Positions 8,625-16,769 of a DNA stretch of 64,000 nt are shown piece after piece (position 1 is the first letter of the stretch; each line of letters opens with the position of its first letter). The notes under the pieces are model-generated. The model was given only the letters and a program-made list of their open reading frames with translations, was not told the origin of the DNA and made no database searches. The stretch comes from GCA-2401155 sp045047085 (GTDB lineage: Bacteria > Pseudomonadota > Alphaproteobacteria > Rhizobiales > Rhizobiaceae), in the NCBI GenBank assembly GCA_045047085.1, contig JASFYT010000010.1, positions 34,461 through 98,460 on the forward strand, written 5' to 3'. The position numbers and the translations under genes are program-made.

Positions 8625-10562
8625 ATGAATACCAATTTCAGAAATCTGGCACTTTGGGGAATTATAGCAGTTTTACTGATTGCTCTGTTCAACCTGTTTC
8701 AGAGCCCGGTTCAGCGTACTGCCTCTTCCGAAATTCCTTATTCCCAATTTGTAAATGAGGTAGATAAAAGTCGAGTGCACAGTGTGACCATTGCCGGGCG
8801 GCAGATTTCGGGTATTTACAATGATAATAATACACGTTTTGAAACCTATGCGCCGGATGATCCGGAATTGGTTAAACGTCTTTCCGCCAAGGGTGTGGTG
8901 ATTGAAGTGACGCCGCCTTCAGAGGGGTCTGCACTTTCCAGCTTCCTGTTTACATGGTTGCCAATGTTTGTGTTGCTCGGTGTGTGGATTTTCTTCATGC
9001 GCCAGATGCAGGGCGGTGGCGGCAAGGCTATGGGTTTTGGTAAATCGAAAGCAAAATTGCTGACTGAAGAACAGGGCCGCGTGACCTTTGAAGATGTGGC
9101 CGGCGTTGATGAAGCCAAAGACGATCTTGAAGAGATTGTCGATTTTCTTCGCAACCCGCAAAAATATCAACGTCTTGGTGGCAAAATTCCTCATGGTGTT
9201 TTGCTTGTTGGACCTCCCGGTACCGGTAAAACTTTGCTTGCCCGTGCTGTTGCAGGTGAAGCCAATGTACCGTTCTTTACAATTTCGGGTTCAGATTTTG
9301 TTGAAATGTTTGTGGGCGTTGGCGCGAGCCGTGTGCGCGATATGTTTGAACAGGCGAAGAAAAATTCACCCTGCATCATCTTTATCGACGAGATTGACGC
9401 GGTTGGTCGCCATCGTGGCGCAGGCCTTGGTGGCGGCAATGATGAGCGTGAACAAACCCTCAACCAATTGTTGGTTGAGATGGATGGTTTTGAATCCAAT
9501 GAAGGTATTATCCTGATTGCAGCGACCAACCGTCCGGATGTGCTTGATCCTGCATTGCTGCGCCCGGGCCGTTTTGACCGCGAAGTTGTTGTCGGTCTTC
9601 CTGATGTTTCTGGTCGTGAAAAAATTCTGAAAGTGCACTCGCGCAACATACCGCTGGCGCCCAATGTGGACATGAAAGTTCTGGCCCGTGGAACGCCCGG
9701 TTTCTCTGGTGCAGACTTGGCAAATTTGTGCAATGAAGCAGCGCTTTCTGCTGCACGTCGCAATAAGCGGCTTGTGACCATGCAAGAATTTGAAGATGCA
9801 AAAGACAAGGTGATGATGGGGGCGGAACGTCGTTCTGCTGCTATGACCGAAGAGGAAAAAACCCTAACAGCATACCATGAAGCAGGGCACGCAATTCTTG
9901 CGATCAACGTGCCTTCAGCTGATCCGGTTCATAAAGCTACGATCATTCCACGCGGCCGTGCGCTTGGTATGGTGATGCAATTGCCAGAAGGTGACCGCTA
10001 TTCCATGAGCTATAAATTCATGGTTTCTCGTTTGGCTATTTTGATGGGTGGACGGGTTGCTGAAGAGATGAAATTCGGTAAGGAAAACATTACTTCGGGC
10101 GCTTCATCGGATATCGAGCAGGCAACCAAGCTTGCTCGCGCCATGGTAACCCAATGGGGCTATTCAGATGAATTGGGTCTGGTTTCTTATGGTGAAAACC
10201 AGCAAGAAGTTTTCCTTGGCCATTCAGTTGCACAGACGAAGAACGTATCGGAAGCAACCGCTCAAACGATCGATAGCGAAGTTCGCAACTTGATTGATAA
10301 AGCTTATGCGACTGCTAAATCCATTCTGAAGAAGAAGAAAAAAGACTGGGAAGCTATTGCTCAAGGGTTGCTTGAATATGAAACTCTCTCAGGCAGTGAA
10401 ATTGATGATTTGATTGCTGGCAAGCCGCCTGCACGCGATAGCGGCGACGATACGCCTCCTTCACGCGGTACAGCGGTACCAAGCGCTGGTGCAGGTAAGG
10501 CTGGCAAGAAAAAGAAGGGTGACGAGCCTGATGCCGGTGATATGGAGCCTCAACCTCAATAA
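8625..10562 (+). CDS. ftsH: ATP-dependent zinc metalloprotease FtsH
   Basis: Membrane-bound AAA+ protease of 645 residues that degrades misfolded membrane proteins and regulators. Two membrane segments (about 9-25 and 106-126) flank the periplasmic domain. The AAA domain carries the Walker A GPPGTGKT (near residue 200) and Walker B IIFIDEIDAVGR. The peptidase domain has the zinc site HEAGH near residue 423. The C-terminal tail is Lys/Gly-rich. AGGA precedes the ATG. Its neighbours tilS and glmM are the usual ones. Confidence 0.98.
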   Translation: MNTNFRNLALWGIIAVLLIALFNLFQSPVQRTASSEIPYSQFVNEVDKSRVHSVTIAGRQISGIYNDNNTRFETYAPDDPELVKRLSAKGVVIEVTPPSEGSALSSFLFTWLPMFVLLGVWIFFMRQMQGGGGKAMGFGKSKAKLLTEEQGRVTFEDVAGVDEAKDDLEEIVDFLRNPQKYQRLGGKIPHGVLLVGPPGTGKTLLARAVAGEANVPFFTISGSDFVEMFVGVGASRVRDMFEQAKKNSPCIIFIDEIDAVGRHRGAGLGGGNDEREQTLNQLLVEMDGFESNEGIILIAATNRPDVLDPALLRPGRFDREVVVGLPDVSGREKILKVHSRNIPLAPNVDMKVLARGTPGFSGADLANLCNEAALSAARRNKRLVTMQEFEDAKDKVMMGAERRSAAMTEEEKTLTAYHEAGHAILAINVPSADPVHKATIIPRGRALGMVMQLPEGDRYSMSYKFMVSRLAILMGGRVAEEMKFGKENITSGASSDIEQATKLARAMVTQWGYSDELGLVSYGENQQEVFLGHSVAQTKNVSEATAQTIDSEVRNLIDKAYATAKSILKKKKKDWEAIAQGLLEYETLSGSEIDDLIAGKPPARDSGDDTPPSRGTAVPSAGAGKAGKKKKGDEPDAGDMEPQPQ

Positions 10563-10716
10563 GCAGATTTAGGTTGGTTTTGCGCTGAGAGTTTTCGTTG
10601 AAAGTTTCGGTTCATTAACCCAAAGCTGATATATAGCGAATTAATCTGTGAATGGCCTTTGCCGCGTAAGTGGGGCAAGGCTATTGGAGTGTTTGATAAG
10701 AGGCTTGGGCAAGAAC

Positions 10717-12063
10717 ATGACAAAAAGCTATTTCGGGACCGATGGCATCAGAGGGTTGGCCAACAGCTTTCCCATGACTGCGGATATCGCTATGCGGGTG
10801 GGCATGGCTGCTGGCATCGTGTTTCGTCGAGGCACCCACCGCCACAGGGTGGTGATTGGTAAAGATACCCGCCTATCTGGTTATATGATCGAAAACGCTT
10901 TGGTGGCGGGTTTTACCGCTGCTGGAATGGATGTGTTTTTGCTCGGACCGGTTCCTACACCGGGTGTTGCCATGCTAACCCGTTCGCTACGGGCTGATAT
11001 TGGTGTGATGATTTCTGCATCTCACAACAGTTTTGAAGACAATGGTATTAAGTTGTTTGGCCCTGATGGCTACAAGCTATCCGACAAAATTGAGTCCGCG
11101 ATTGAAAACCTGTTGGAAACAGATGTTTCAGCGCAACTTGCTGCGGCAACGGATATTGGACGCGCCACCCGCGTTGAGGGGGTTGATGCGCGATATGTTG
11201 AGTTCGTTAAACGCACCCTTCCAAGGCGACAATCGCTTGAGGGTATTCGTGTAGTGGTCGACTGCGCCAACGGTGCAGCCTATAAGGTGGCGCCTGAAGC
11301 TTTGTGGGAGCTGGGTGCGGATGTGGTGACCATTGGCAATGAACCCAATGGCCTTAATATCAATCTGGAGTGCGGCTCCACAGACACCAGAGCGCTTTGT
11401 AATAAAGTGCGTGAGACGAGAGCCGATGTGGGTATCGCACTGGATGGGGATGCAGACCGGGTCATCATTGTAGATGAAAATGCCAAGGTAATTGACGGTG
11501 ACCAGATGATGGCAGCGATCTCTTCCCATTGGCACAGTCAGTCGAAACTGACAGGTGGTGGTGTGGTTGCAACCGTAATGTCAAATCTTGGTCTTGAGAG
11601 ATTTTTGGAGTCTGAGGGACTTAACCTTGCGCGCACAAAGGTCGGTGATCGCTATGTGGTTGAACACATGCGTGCCAATGGCTTTAATCTTGGTGGTGAA
11701 CAATCCGGCCATATGGTGATGTCCGATTTTACAACAACTGGTGATGGCTTACTGGCTGCACTGCAGATTTTGTCTGTTGTGCAATCGAGCGGAAAACCGG
11801 TAAGCGATGTTTGCAACAAATTTGAACCGGTGCCTCAGATTTTGAAAAATGTGCGTTATACTTCCGGCAATCCGCTAAAAGACAAAACTGTGGTTGAAGC
11901 AATAAGCGATGGCGAGTCTCAGTTAGGTAAATCCGGCAGACTGGTTATCCGAGCTTCGGGAACCGAACCTCTTATCCGCGTTATGGCGGAAGGTGATGAC
12001 GCGGCGCTGGTTGCCACCGTGGTCAACGATATTGCCAGTGCTGTTAGTAAGATTGCTGCTTAG
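10717..12063 (+). CDS. glmM: Phosphoglucosamine mutase GlmM
   Basis: Interconverts glucosamine 6-phosphate and 1-phosphate on the route to UDP-GlcNAc for peptidoglycan and lipopolysaccharide. I chose the ATG at 10717 (MTKSYFGTDGIRG), which gives 448 residues, the family length. The frame is open to 10648, but those 23 residues are not part of the family. The active-site serine lies in ISASHNSFEDNG near residue 100. The metal-binding loop is DGDADR, and the C-terminal phosphate loop is IRASGTEPLIRVM. Confidence 0.95.
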   Translation: MTKSYFGTDGIRGLANSFPMTADIAMRVGMAAGIVFRRGTHRHRVVIGKDTRLSGYMIENALVAGFTAAGMDVFLLGPVPTPGVAMLTRSLRADIGVMISASHNSFEDNGIKLFGPDGYKLSDKIESAIENLLETDVSAQLAAATDIGRATRVEGVDARYVEFVKRTLPRRQSLEGIRVVVDCANGAAYKVAPEALWELGADVVTIGNEPNGLNINLECGSTDTRALCNKVRETRADVGIALDGDADRVIIVDENAKVIDGDQMMAAISSHWHSQSKLTGGGVVATVMSNLGLERFLESEGLNLARTKVGDRYVVEHMRANGFNLGGEQSGHMVMSDFTTTGDGLLAALQILSVVQSSGKPVSDVCNKFEPVPQILKNVRYTSGNPLKDKTVVEAISDGESQLGKSGRLVIRASGTEPLIRVMAEGDDAALVATVVNDIASAVSKIAA

Positions 12064-12202
12064 CCTGAAGGGCGACGCCTTTTTCATGGCGGTTTCTAGG
12101 GCGTTCTTAATAGCATATCTTCGCATGACGCATTAGGTCTTCATTCTTTTTTCCAAAAAATTCATCAAACCGTTTTCCGGTACGAATCTCCCAATTGTTA
12201 TT

Positions 12203-12298
12203 ACGCCCAAGGCTGGAGCGAAGAGCGAGCGGCGCTAAGGTTCCGCCTATTCTGATATCCGAGCGCGGCGAAGATATACTGTGAGAGCAAAGACAACC
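12203..12298. repeat. Dispersed repeat family 2, copy a
   Basis: About 96 bases. It shares its flanks with 21438-21537: a GGAGCGAAGAGCGA block followed by CGGCGCTAA at the left, and a GA-GATA block followed by GTGAG and GCAAA at the right. The middle has diverged. It lies between glmM and the first porin gene. See copy b. Confidence 0.5.
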
Positions 12299-12351
12299 AA
12301 ATCTGCCCTTAAGGTTTTGTAAGTCATTATTCTTAACCTTAATAAACACGG

Positions 12352-12366
12352 TTAAGCGCGTATTAA
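12352..12366 (+). promoter_or_regulatory. CtrA-binding site candidate upstream of the first porin
   Basis: Exact TTAA, seven bases (GCGCGTA), TTAA, followed by C. This is the full consensus of the response regulator CtrA, 70 bases before the porin ATG. Omp25-type porins are known to be under CtrA control in Brucella. The chpT and rcdA genes of the same circuit are in this window. Confidence 0.55.
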
Positions 12367-12435
12367 CATTTCTCCTCCATATTGCGACCAAGAATTGAAT
12401 TATTGGCTGATTTTGGCTGGAAAAAGGAAAAAGTA

Positions 12436-13278
12436 ATGCGCACCTTAAAGAAGACTGTACTGCTTACAGCGGCAATGATTGGTATTTCCTCTGTGGCAAA
12501 TGCTGCCGATATTATACCGGATATCGTTGAGGCTCCTCAAGAGGTTATGGCCCAATCCAACACCGGTTGGTATCTGCGCGGTGATATTGGCTACGCATCC
12601 CTCAAGTCTGATGGTGTGCTGTATCATCAAGGTTCAGCTTCACTAACTGGTTCGTTTGAACAGCATGATTTAGATGATACATGGATGCTTGGTGGTGGTG
12701 TTGGTTATCAGGTAACCGACTATTTCCGTGTTGATGCAACTATTGATCATTATTTCAAAACGGATTTCACCGGAGTTTCGGCAACCGGCGCAACAACTTG
12801 TACCCTTACAGGTGCTACACTTTGTAATTTCACAGACAATTCTGAACTTTCAGTGACCACATATATGTTGAACGCCTATATGGATCTTGGCACTTACTCC
12901 AAAATTACACCTTATGTTGGCTTTGGTCTCGGTGCTGCCCAACTGCATTGGACTGATCTAATCAACTCTGAAGTTTGTGTAACCGGTTGTACCGGATCTG
13001 TTTCAACGAGCCATTTTGGTGAAGCCGATTTGCGATTTGCATATTCACTCCATGCAGGTGCCTCATATGACATCAATGCCAATTGGAAATGGGATGCTGG
13101 ATATAGTTATACCCATATCGAAGGTGGACCAATGTTCCATTTTGAAGCGGGTAACGCCAATACAGGTCGTCAGGGTTATGATGAAGGTTTGGATGTTCAT
13201 GCCTTCAAACTTGGCCTGAGATACCAGTTCGGTGGCGGCACAATTGCCAGCTACGATGATGGCAGCGTTTACAAATAA
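12436..13278 (+). CDS. Omp25/31-type outer-membrane beta-barrel protein
   Basis: Porin-like barrel of 280 residues. The ATG at 12436 is preferred because AAGGA lies just before it; the open frame begins at 12382. The signal peptide ends at VANAA. The mature protein opens with the family strand GWYLRGDIGYASL and has alternating strands to LGLRYQF near residue 265. It then continues with about 15 residues (ending SVYK) beyond the usual terminal aromatic. Four Cys lie in two loop regions (CTLTGATLC and CVTGC), unusual for this family. It may be a structural or adhesive surface protein; pore function is not proven. Confidence 0.88.
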   Translation: MRTLKKTVLLTAAMIGISSVANAADIIPDIVEAPQEVMAQSNTGWYLRGDIGYASLKSDGVLYHQGSASLTGSFEQHDLDDTWMLGGGVGYQVTDYFRVDATIDHYFKTDFTGVSATGATTCTLTGATLCNFTDNSELSVTTYMLNAYMDLGTYSKITPYVGFGLGAAQLHWTDLINSEVCVTGCTGSVSTSHFGEADLRFAYSLHAGASYDINANWKWDAGYSYTHIEGGPMFHFEAGNANTGRQGYDEGLDVHAFKLGLRYQFGGGTIASYDDGSVYK

Positions 13279-13289
13279 GTGGTAAATTG

Positions 13290-13310
13290 AAGGGGCCAGA
13301 CAGGTCCCTT
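13290..13310 (+). terminator. Weak terminator-like hairpin between the porin genes
   Basis: AAGGGGCC, loop AGACA, GGTCCCTT, with a G-U pair and only a very short T stretch after it. It could reduce readthrough from the first porin into the second. Confidence 0.4.
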
Positions 13311-13380
13311 TGATCGTTGAGTATTCAAATCACAAAAGCAAAATTGGTTCGGGAAAATCTATCCGAACAGGGAGACCAAG

Positions 13381-14115
13381 ATGAATAACTTTCTAAAAAC
13401 TGGTTTGGTACTAGCAGTAATTCTGGTGATAACAGGACTAACAGGGCTTTCCCAAGGCGCTCTTGCCGCGGATCTGGACCCAACCTATGTTCGCGGTGGC
13501 AGGACCAATGTGGAATATGGCAGTGGTTGGTACTTGCGTGGTAATGTCGGATTTTCGCTAGGTAATGGTGAAAACCAATCATTTAATGACGGCACAAATG
13601 TGTTTAGTTTTGTACGGCAAAATGAAGACAATGGCTATTCTGCCGGTGTTGGATTTGGTTATACATTCAATCCGTATTTTCGGGTAGATACAACAATCGA
13701 TTATCATGGCGGTCGTGATTGGAACGGGTTGGATGCAGGTGCAGCCGTTACCAATGATAGCTCTTTTGAACTTACCAACTATAGCCTGAACGGATATGTA
13801 TCCCTTGGGAAGACCATGGGTATTACACCCTATATTGGGGCCGGTTTTGGGGTGGCCGATGTGAAGTGGGGCGGTCACAGTATTTCAGGTGTGGGAACGC
13901 GCTCTGGAGAAAGCTATCAGGGTTCAACTTATTCCGTAATGGCTGGTTTTGATTATCGCCTCGATAAAAACTGGTTGTTTGATTTTGAGTATAAATATAC
14001 TCATGTGGACGGTGGCAAAACGATTGCAGATAGCGGTGTTTCATCAAACACGGCATTCTCGGATGATTTCAATCTGCAGGATTTTCGCATAGGTTTGCGA
14101 TATGAAATTTGGTAG
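13381..14115 (+). CDS. Omp25-type outer-membrane beta-barrel protein
   Basis: Second barrel, 244 residues, a paralogue of the preceding gene with the same strand pattern (SGWYLRGNVGFSLG near the start of the mature part). It ends in FRIGLRYEIW with the terminal aromatic residue that outer-membrane assembly recognises. The signal peptide ends at GALAA. GGGAG lies before the ATG. It has no Cys in the mature chain, unlike its neighbour. It lies 102 bases after the first gene, and a strong terminator follows. Confidence 0.9.
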   Translation: MNNFLKTGLVLAVILVITGLTGLSQGALAADLDPTYVRGGRTNVEYGSGWYLRGNVGFSLGNGENQSFNDGTNVFSFVRQNEDNGYSAGVGFGYTFNPYFRVDTTIDYHGGRDWNGLDAGAAVTNDSSFELTNYSLNGYVSLGKTMGITPYIGAGFGVADVKWGGHSISGVGTRSGESYQGSTYSVMAGFDYRLDKNWLFDFEYKYTHVDGGKTIADSGVSSNTAFSDDFNLQDFRIGLRYEIW

Positions 14116-14135
14116 ACTAATTCTGCTTTAAATAT

Positions 14136-14163
14136 AAACGGCGCCCTTGAGGCGCCGTTTTTT
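14136..14163 (+). terminator. Rho-independent terminator after the second porin
   Basis: AAACGGCGCC, loop CTTGA, GGCGCCGTTT, then further T. A perfect ten-pair stem 20 bases after the stop codon. Confidence 0.9.
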
Positions 14164-14251
14164 GTCAGCTGCTGTTGTTTTATACGCAATTCATCCGCTT
14201 GATATTTTAGGTGGGCAACTATCGGATTGAAAACTGAATAGGAGATGTAAT

Positions 14252-14269
14252 ATGGATTTCGGTGGCTAA
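14252..14269 (+). other. Five-codon open frame with a strong ribosome site
   Basis: AGGAGATGTAAT precedes an ATG that is followed by only four more codons (MDFGG) and a TAA. The ribosome site is better than that of many real genes nearby. It may be the start of a gene cut off by past rearrangement next to the HNH gene, or it may be chance. Confidence 0.2.
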
Positions 14270-14321
14270 CCGATCAAAGGCTCAATGTAGTTTGCAGAAT
14301 CTTTCTTGCTGGAATTCACAT

Positions 14322-15131
14322 TTATGAATTGACGGGCTTGTGACCAAATACAGCATAATATTGGGGAGCACCCCAGTTCGCAAACAACTGGATGTTAACT
14401 AGTAAAAATTCAACACCATTTTTTGTCATACGGCTCAATGAAATTTCATGGAGAATATTTTCTGGTGCAGGTTTAGTGTCTTTCATAGAGCCCCCAACCA
14501 AATATCCAAATAATTTTGGTTTTTTAGCCAAAATATAATCAGGAAGCAATTGGTTGTATTTTTGAAGTTCAATCAGTTCAATATTTGCATAGACGAATGA
14601 ATGCGCAATTTTCGCAAGCATGAGAGTGAACGTATCAGCCTTAAATGGTTTTGGTTGATATCTTCCTCGATGGTTGTGGTTTGATTCTCTCCTACCACTC
14701 CATGCGCCGACTACAATTTGGCCATTTGGAGCTTTTCCATCCAGAATTCCAGGGGAACCGAACTTCGGTAGTAATAATATAGATGGGTAATTTTGCGGTT
14801 CAACCTCTATTGTCTCGCTGATGTCATCGTTAATCCAATTTTTCAAAGTCAACATTGTTGGGCGTTCTTTTTTTCTTCGGGTTGGAAATTTATGCCTGAC
14901 TCGGAAATTACCAAGGATATCCCTCAAACAATACTGCTCAATCTTTCCGGTGACTCTTTCACACTTTCGGCAACTTGACTTTGGCAATACATGGTTGCCG
15001 CCTAGTCCAAAAGGGACAACATGTTCTCTCCCAAGAACATCGGAATGCTTACCACAATATATACAAAACCCTATCGGGGTACAACTTTTCACTAGCAGTT
15101 CCATTTTTTTGCAGCTTAAAGATGTACACAT
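14322..15131 (-). CDS. HNH-type endonuclease-like protein
   Basis: Protein of 269 residues (260 if the ATG at 15104 is used; neither start has a clear ribosome site). Near the N-terminus are CIYCGK, then LGREHVVPFGLGG, then a second Cys pair CRKCE. This is the layout of HNH nucleases whose fold is held by a zinc ribbon, with the His of REHVVP as likely catalytic base. The remainder (about residues 70-269) is not recognised. The gene stands alone between housekeeping genes and is AT-rich, which suggests acquisition by transfer. No integrase, methylase or toxin partner is next to it, so its role is open. Confidence 0.65.
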   Translation of the reverse strand: MCTSLSCKKMELLVKSCTPIGFCIYCGKHSDVLGREHVVPFGLGGNHVLPKSSCRKCERVTGKIEQYCLRDILGNFRVRHKFPTRRKKERPTMLTLKNWINDDISETIEVEPQNYPSILLLPKFGSPGILDGKAPNGQIVVGAWSGRRESNHNHRGRYQPKPFKADTFTLMLAKIAHSFVYANIELIELQKYNQLLPDYILAKKPKLFGYLVGGSMKDTKPAPENILHEISLSRMTKNGVEFLLVNIQLFANWGAPQYYAVFGHKPVNS

Positions 15132-15390
15132 CTAATGTATAAGTTCAAGCTTATATGTCCTCAACGCTAGATACCAAAATCAAGAAAATATGTATTGTAA
15201 TTGATAAATTTAGTTCGGGGTGATGCTTATTTATATTAGAGAATTAGCTACGGATGAGAAAAATTGTGAATATGGGTGGGGTCATTTGGGTGAAAAATTG
15301 AGTATATGTCTCATGGTTTAATATGGTGCCATTCTCATACCTGCGTTGGGAACAAACCAAAAACGGTGCGTGTCAGTTTTGTGCCAATTT

Positions 15391-15419
15391 TTGACACATG
15401 ATCCCGTTTCGTTCCGTAT
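15391..15419 (+). promoter_or_regulatory. Possible sigma-70-type promoter of serC
   Basis: TTGACA at 15391-15396 is followed 17 bases later by CCGTAT, a poor -10 element. It lies about 120 bases before the serC start and upstream of the leader hairpins, as expected for a regulated leader transcript. Confidence 0.35.
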
Positions 15420-15482
15420 TCATCTGCAAGTTTCTGCATGTTCAACATATTAAGACTTGCGTTCAGGTAGGGCTTTCTATAC

Positions 15483-15536
15483 GTCCGGCGGTGGGACACC
15501 TCTCCCCAACGAGAGGCTAGCTATCTGGAAGGATAG
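15483..15536 (+). ncRNA. Structured serC leader (putative cis-regulatory RNA)
   Basis: Three hairpins stand directly before serC: GTCC/GGAC (15483-15497), CCTCTC/GAGAGG with a six-base loop (15499-15516), and CTATC/GATAG (15521-15536), whose loop holds most of the ribosome site GGAAGGA. A conserved serC leader motif is known upstream of serC in alphaproteobacteria. Position and the hidden ribosome site fit it, but I could not test the covariance model. The likely role is to control serC-serA translation. Confidence 0.5.
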
Positions 15537-15541
15537 ATGAA

Positions 15542-16717
15542 ATGACTGACATAAATAAACCGGACCTGCGTCCGGGCAATCCCCGTTTTTCTTCTGGCCC
15601 TTGTAGCAAACGACCTGGTTGGTCACTTGATGCGCTTAGTGATGCCGTTCTTGGTTTCTCACATCGTGGGAAAGCCGGTAAGGCAAAACTTAAACAGGCC
15701 ATTGATCTCACCCGCGAAATATTGAATGTGCCTGATGATTATCGCATCGGTATTGTTCCTGCATCAGATACCGGTGCTGTGGAAATGGCGCTTTGGTCAT
15801 TGCTCGGCGAGCGTGGCGTTGACATGGTTGCATGGGAAAGCTTTGGCGCTGGCTGGGTAAGCGATGTGACCGGACAATTGAAGCTCGATGATGTTCGTAA
15901 AATCAGTGCTGATTACGGCCATTTGCCGGATATGAGCCAAATTGATTTTGACCGTGATGTGGTTTTCACATGGAATGGCACTACTTCCGGTGTGCGTGTT
16001 CCCAATGGTGACTTCATTCCTGCCGATCGTGATGGCCTTACGATATGTGATGCAACATCGGCAGCCTTTGCGCAGGAACTTGATTTTTCCAAACTCGATG
16101 TGACGACTTTTTCATGGCAAAAAGTGATGGGCGGTGAGGCTTCCCACGGGATGCTGATCTTGTCGCCGCGTGCTGTTGCGCGTCTTGAAAGTTATTCACC
16201 TGCCTGGCCCTTGCCAAAAATTTTCCGCCTGACCAAAGGTGGCAAATTAATAGAAGGCATTTTTGAAGGTTCTACCATCAATACACCTTCCATGCTTTGC
16301 GTTGAAGATTATCTTGATACGCTCAACTGGGGCAAATCCGTCGGTAACCTTGAAGGCCTGATTGCCCGTGCAGATGCCAATACTTCTGTCATTGCTGACT
16401 TTGTTGAGCGCAATGACTGGATTGCGCATTTGGCGGTTGAGCCTGAGACGCGTTCAAATACTTCGGTGTGTTTGACAATTTCTCATCCAGAAGTGCTGGC
16501 ACTTGATGATGCTGGACAAGCTTCCTTTGCCAAAGCAATCGTATCAATGCTGGATGCAGAAGGCGTTGCCTTCGATATTGGTGCTTACCGCGATGCGCCT
16601 GCCGGATTTCGTATCTGGTGTGGGGCGACGATTGAAAAATCGGATGTGGAAGCGCTCGTTCTCTGGCTTGAATGGGCTTTTGCCCAACAATTGTCGACGC
16701 TCAAAGCAGCCGCATAA
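15542..16717 (+). CDS. serC: Phosphoserine aminotransferase SerC
   Basis: PLP enzyme, 391 residues, second step of serine synthesis (3-phosphohydroxypyruvate to phosphoserine). The alphaproteobacterial form begins NPRFSSGPCSKRPGW. The PLP-binding Lys is in TTFSWQKVMGGEASHG near residue 195. GGAAGGA lies before the ATG inside a small hairpin. A two-codon frame (ATG AAA TGA) starts at 15537 and ends overlapping the serC ATG. serA follows 52 bases later, so the two form an operon. Confidence 0.95.
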   Translation: MTDINKPDLRPGNPRFSSGPCSKRPGWSLDALSDAVLGFSHRGKAGKAKLKQAIDLTREILNVPDDYRIGIVPASDTGAVEMALWSLLGERGVDMVAWESFGAGWVSDVTGQLKLDDVRKISADYGHLPDMSQIDFDRDVVFTWNGTTSGVRVPNGDFIPADRDGLTICDATSAAFAQELDFSKLDVTTFSWQKVMGGEASHGMLILSPRAVARLESYSPAWPLPKIFRLTKGGKLIEGIFEGSTINTPSMLCVEDYLDTLNWGKSVGNLEGLIARADANTSVIADFVERNDWIAHLAVEPETRSNTSVCLTISHPEVLALDDAGQASFAKAIVSMLDAEGVAFDIGAYRDAPAGFRIWCGATIEKSDVEALVLWLEWAFAQQLSTLKAAA

Positions 16718-16769
16718 TCTAATTTATCTAAATTCCCGCCCTCAATAGGGCCAAAATTCGGAGGCCATC

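Larger units (their letters stand above)
15132..15541. other. Intergenic region between the HNH gene and serC
   Basis: About 410 bases. The first 250 are AT-rich and hold no gene that I can support. ATAAG-N6-CTTAT near 15140-15156 is a small inverted repeat upstream of the HNH gene. The last 150 bases carry a promoter-like element and a structured leader for serC, listed separately. Confidence 0.5.

Noticed and set aside
14322..15131. Restriction-modification or toxin system around the HNH gene
   Set aside because: No methylase, specificity subunit or immunity gene beside it.
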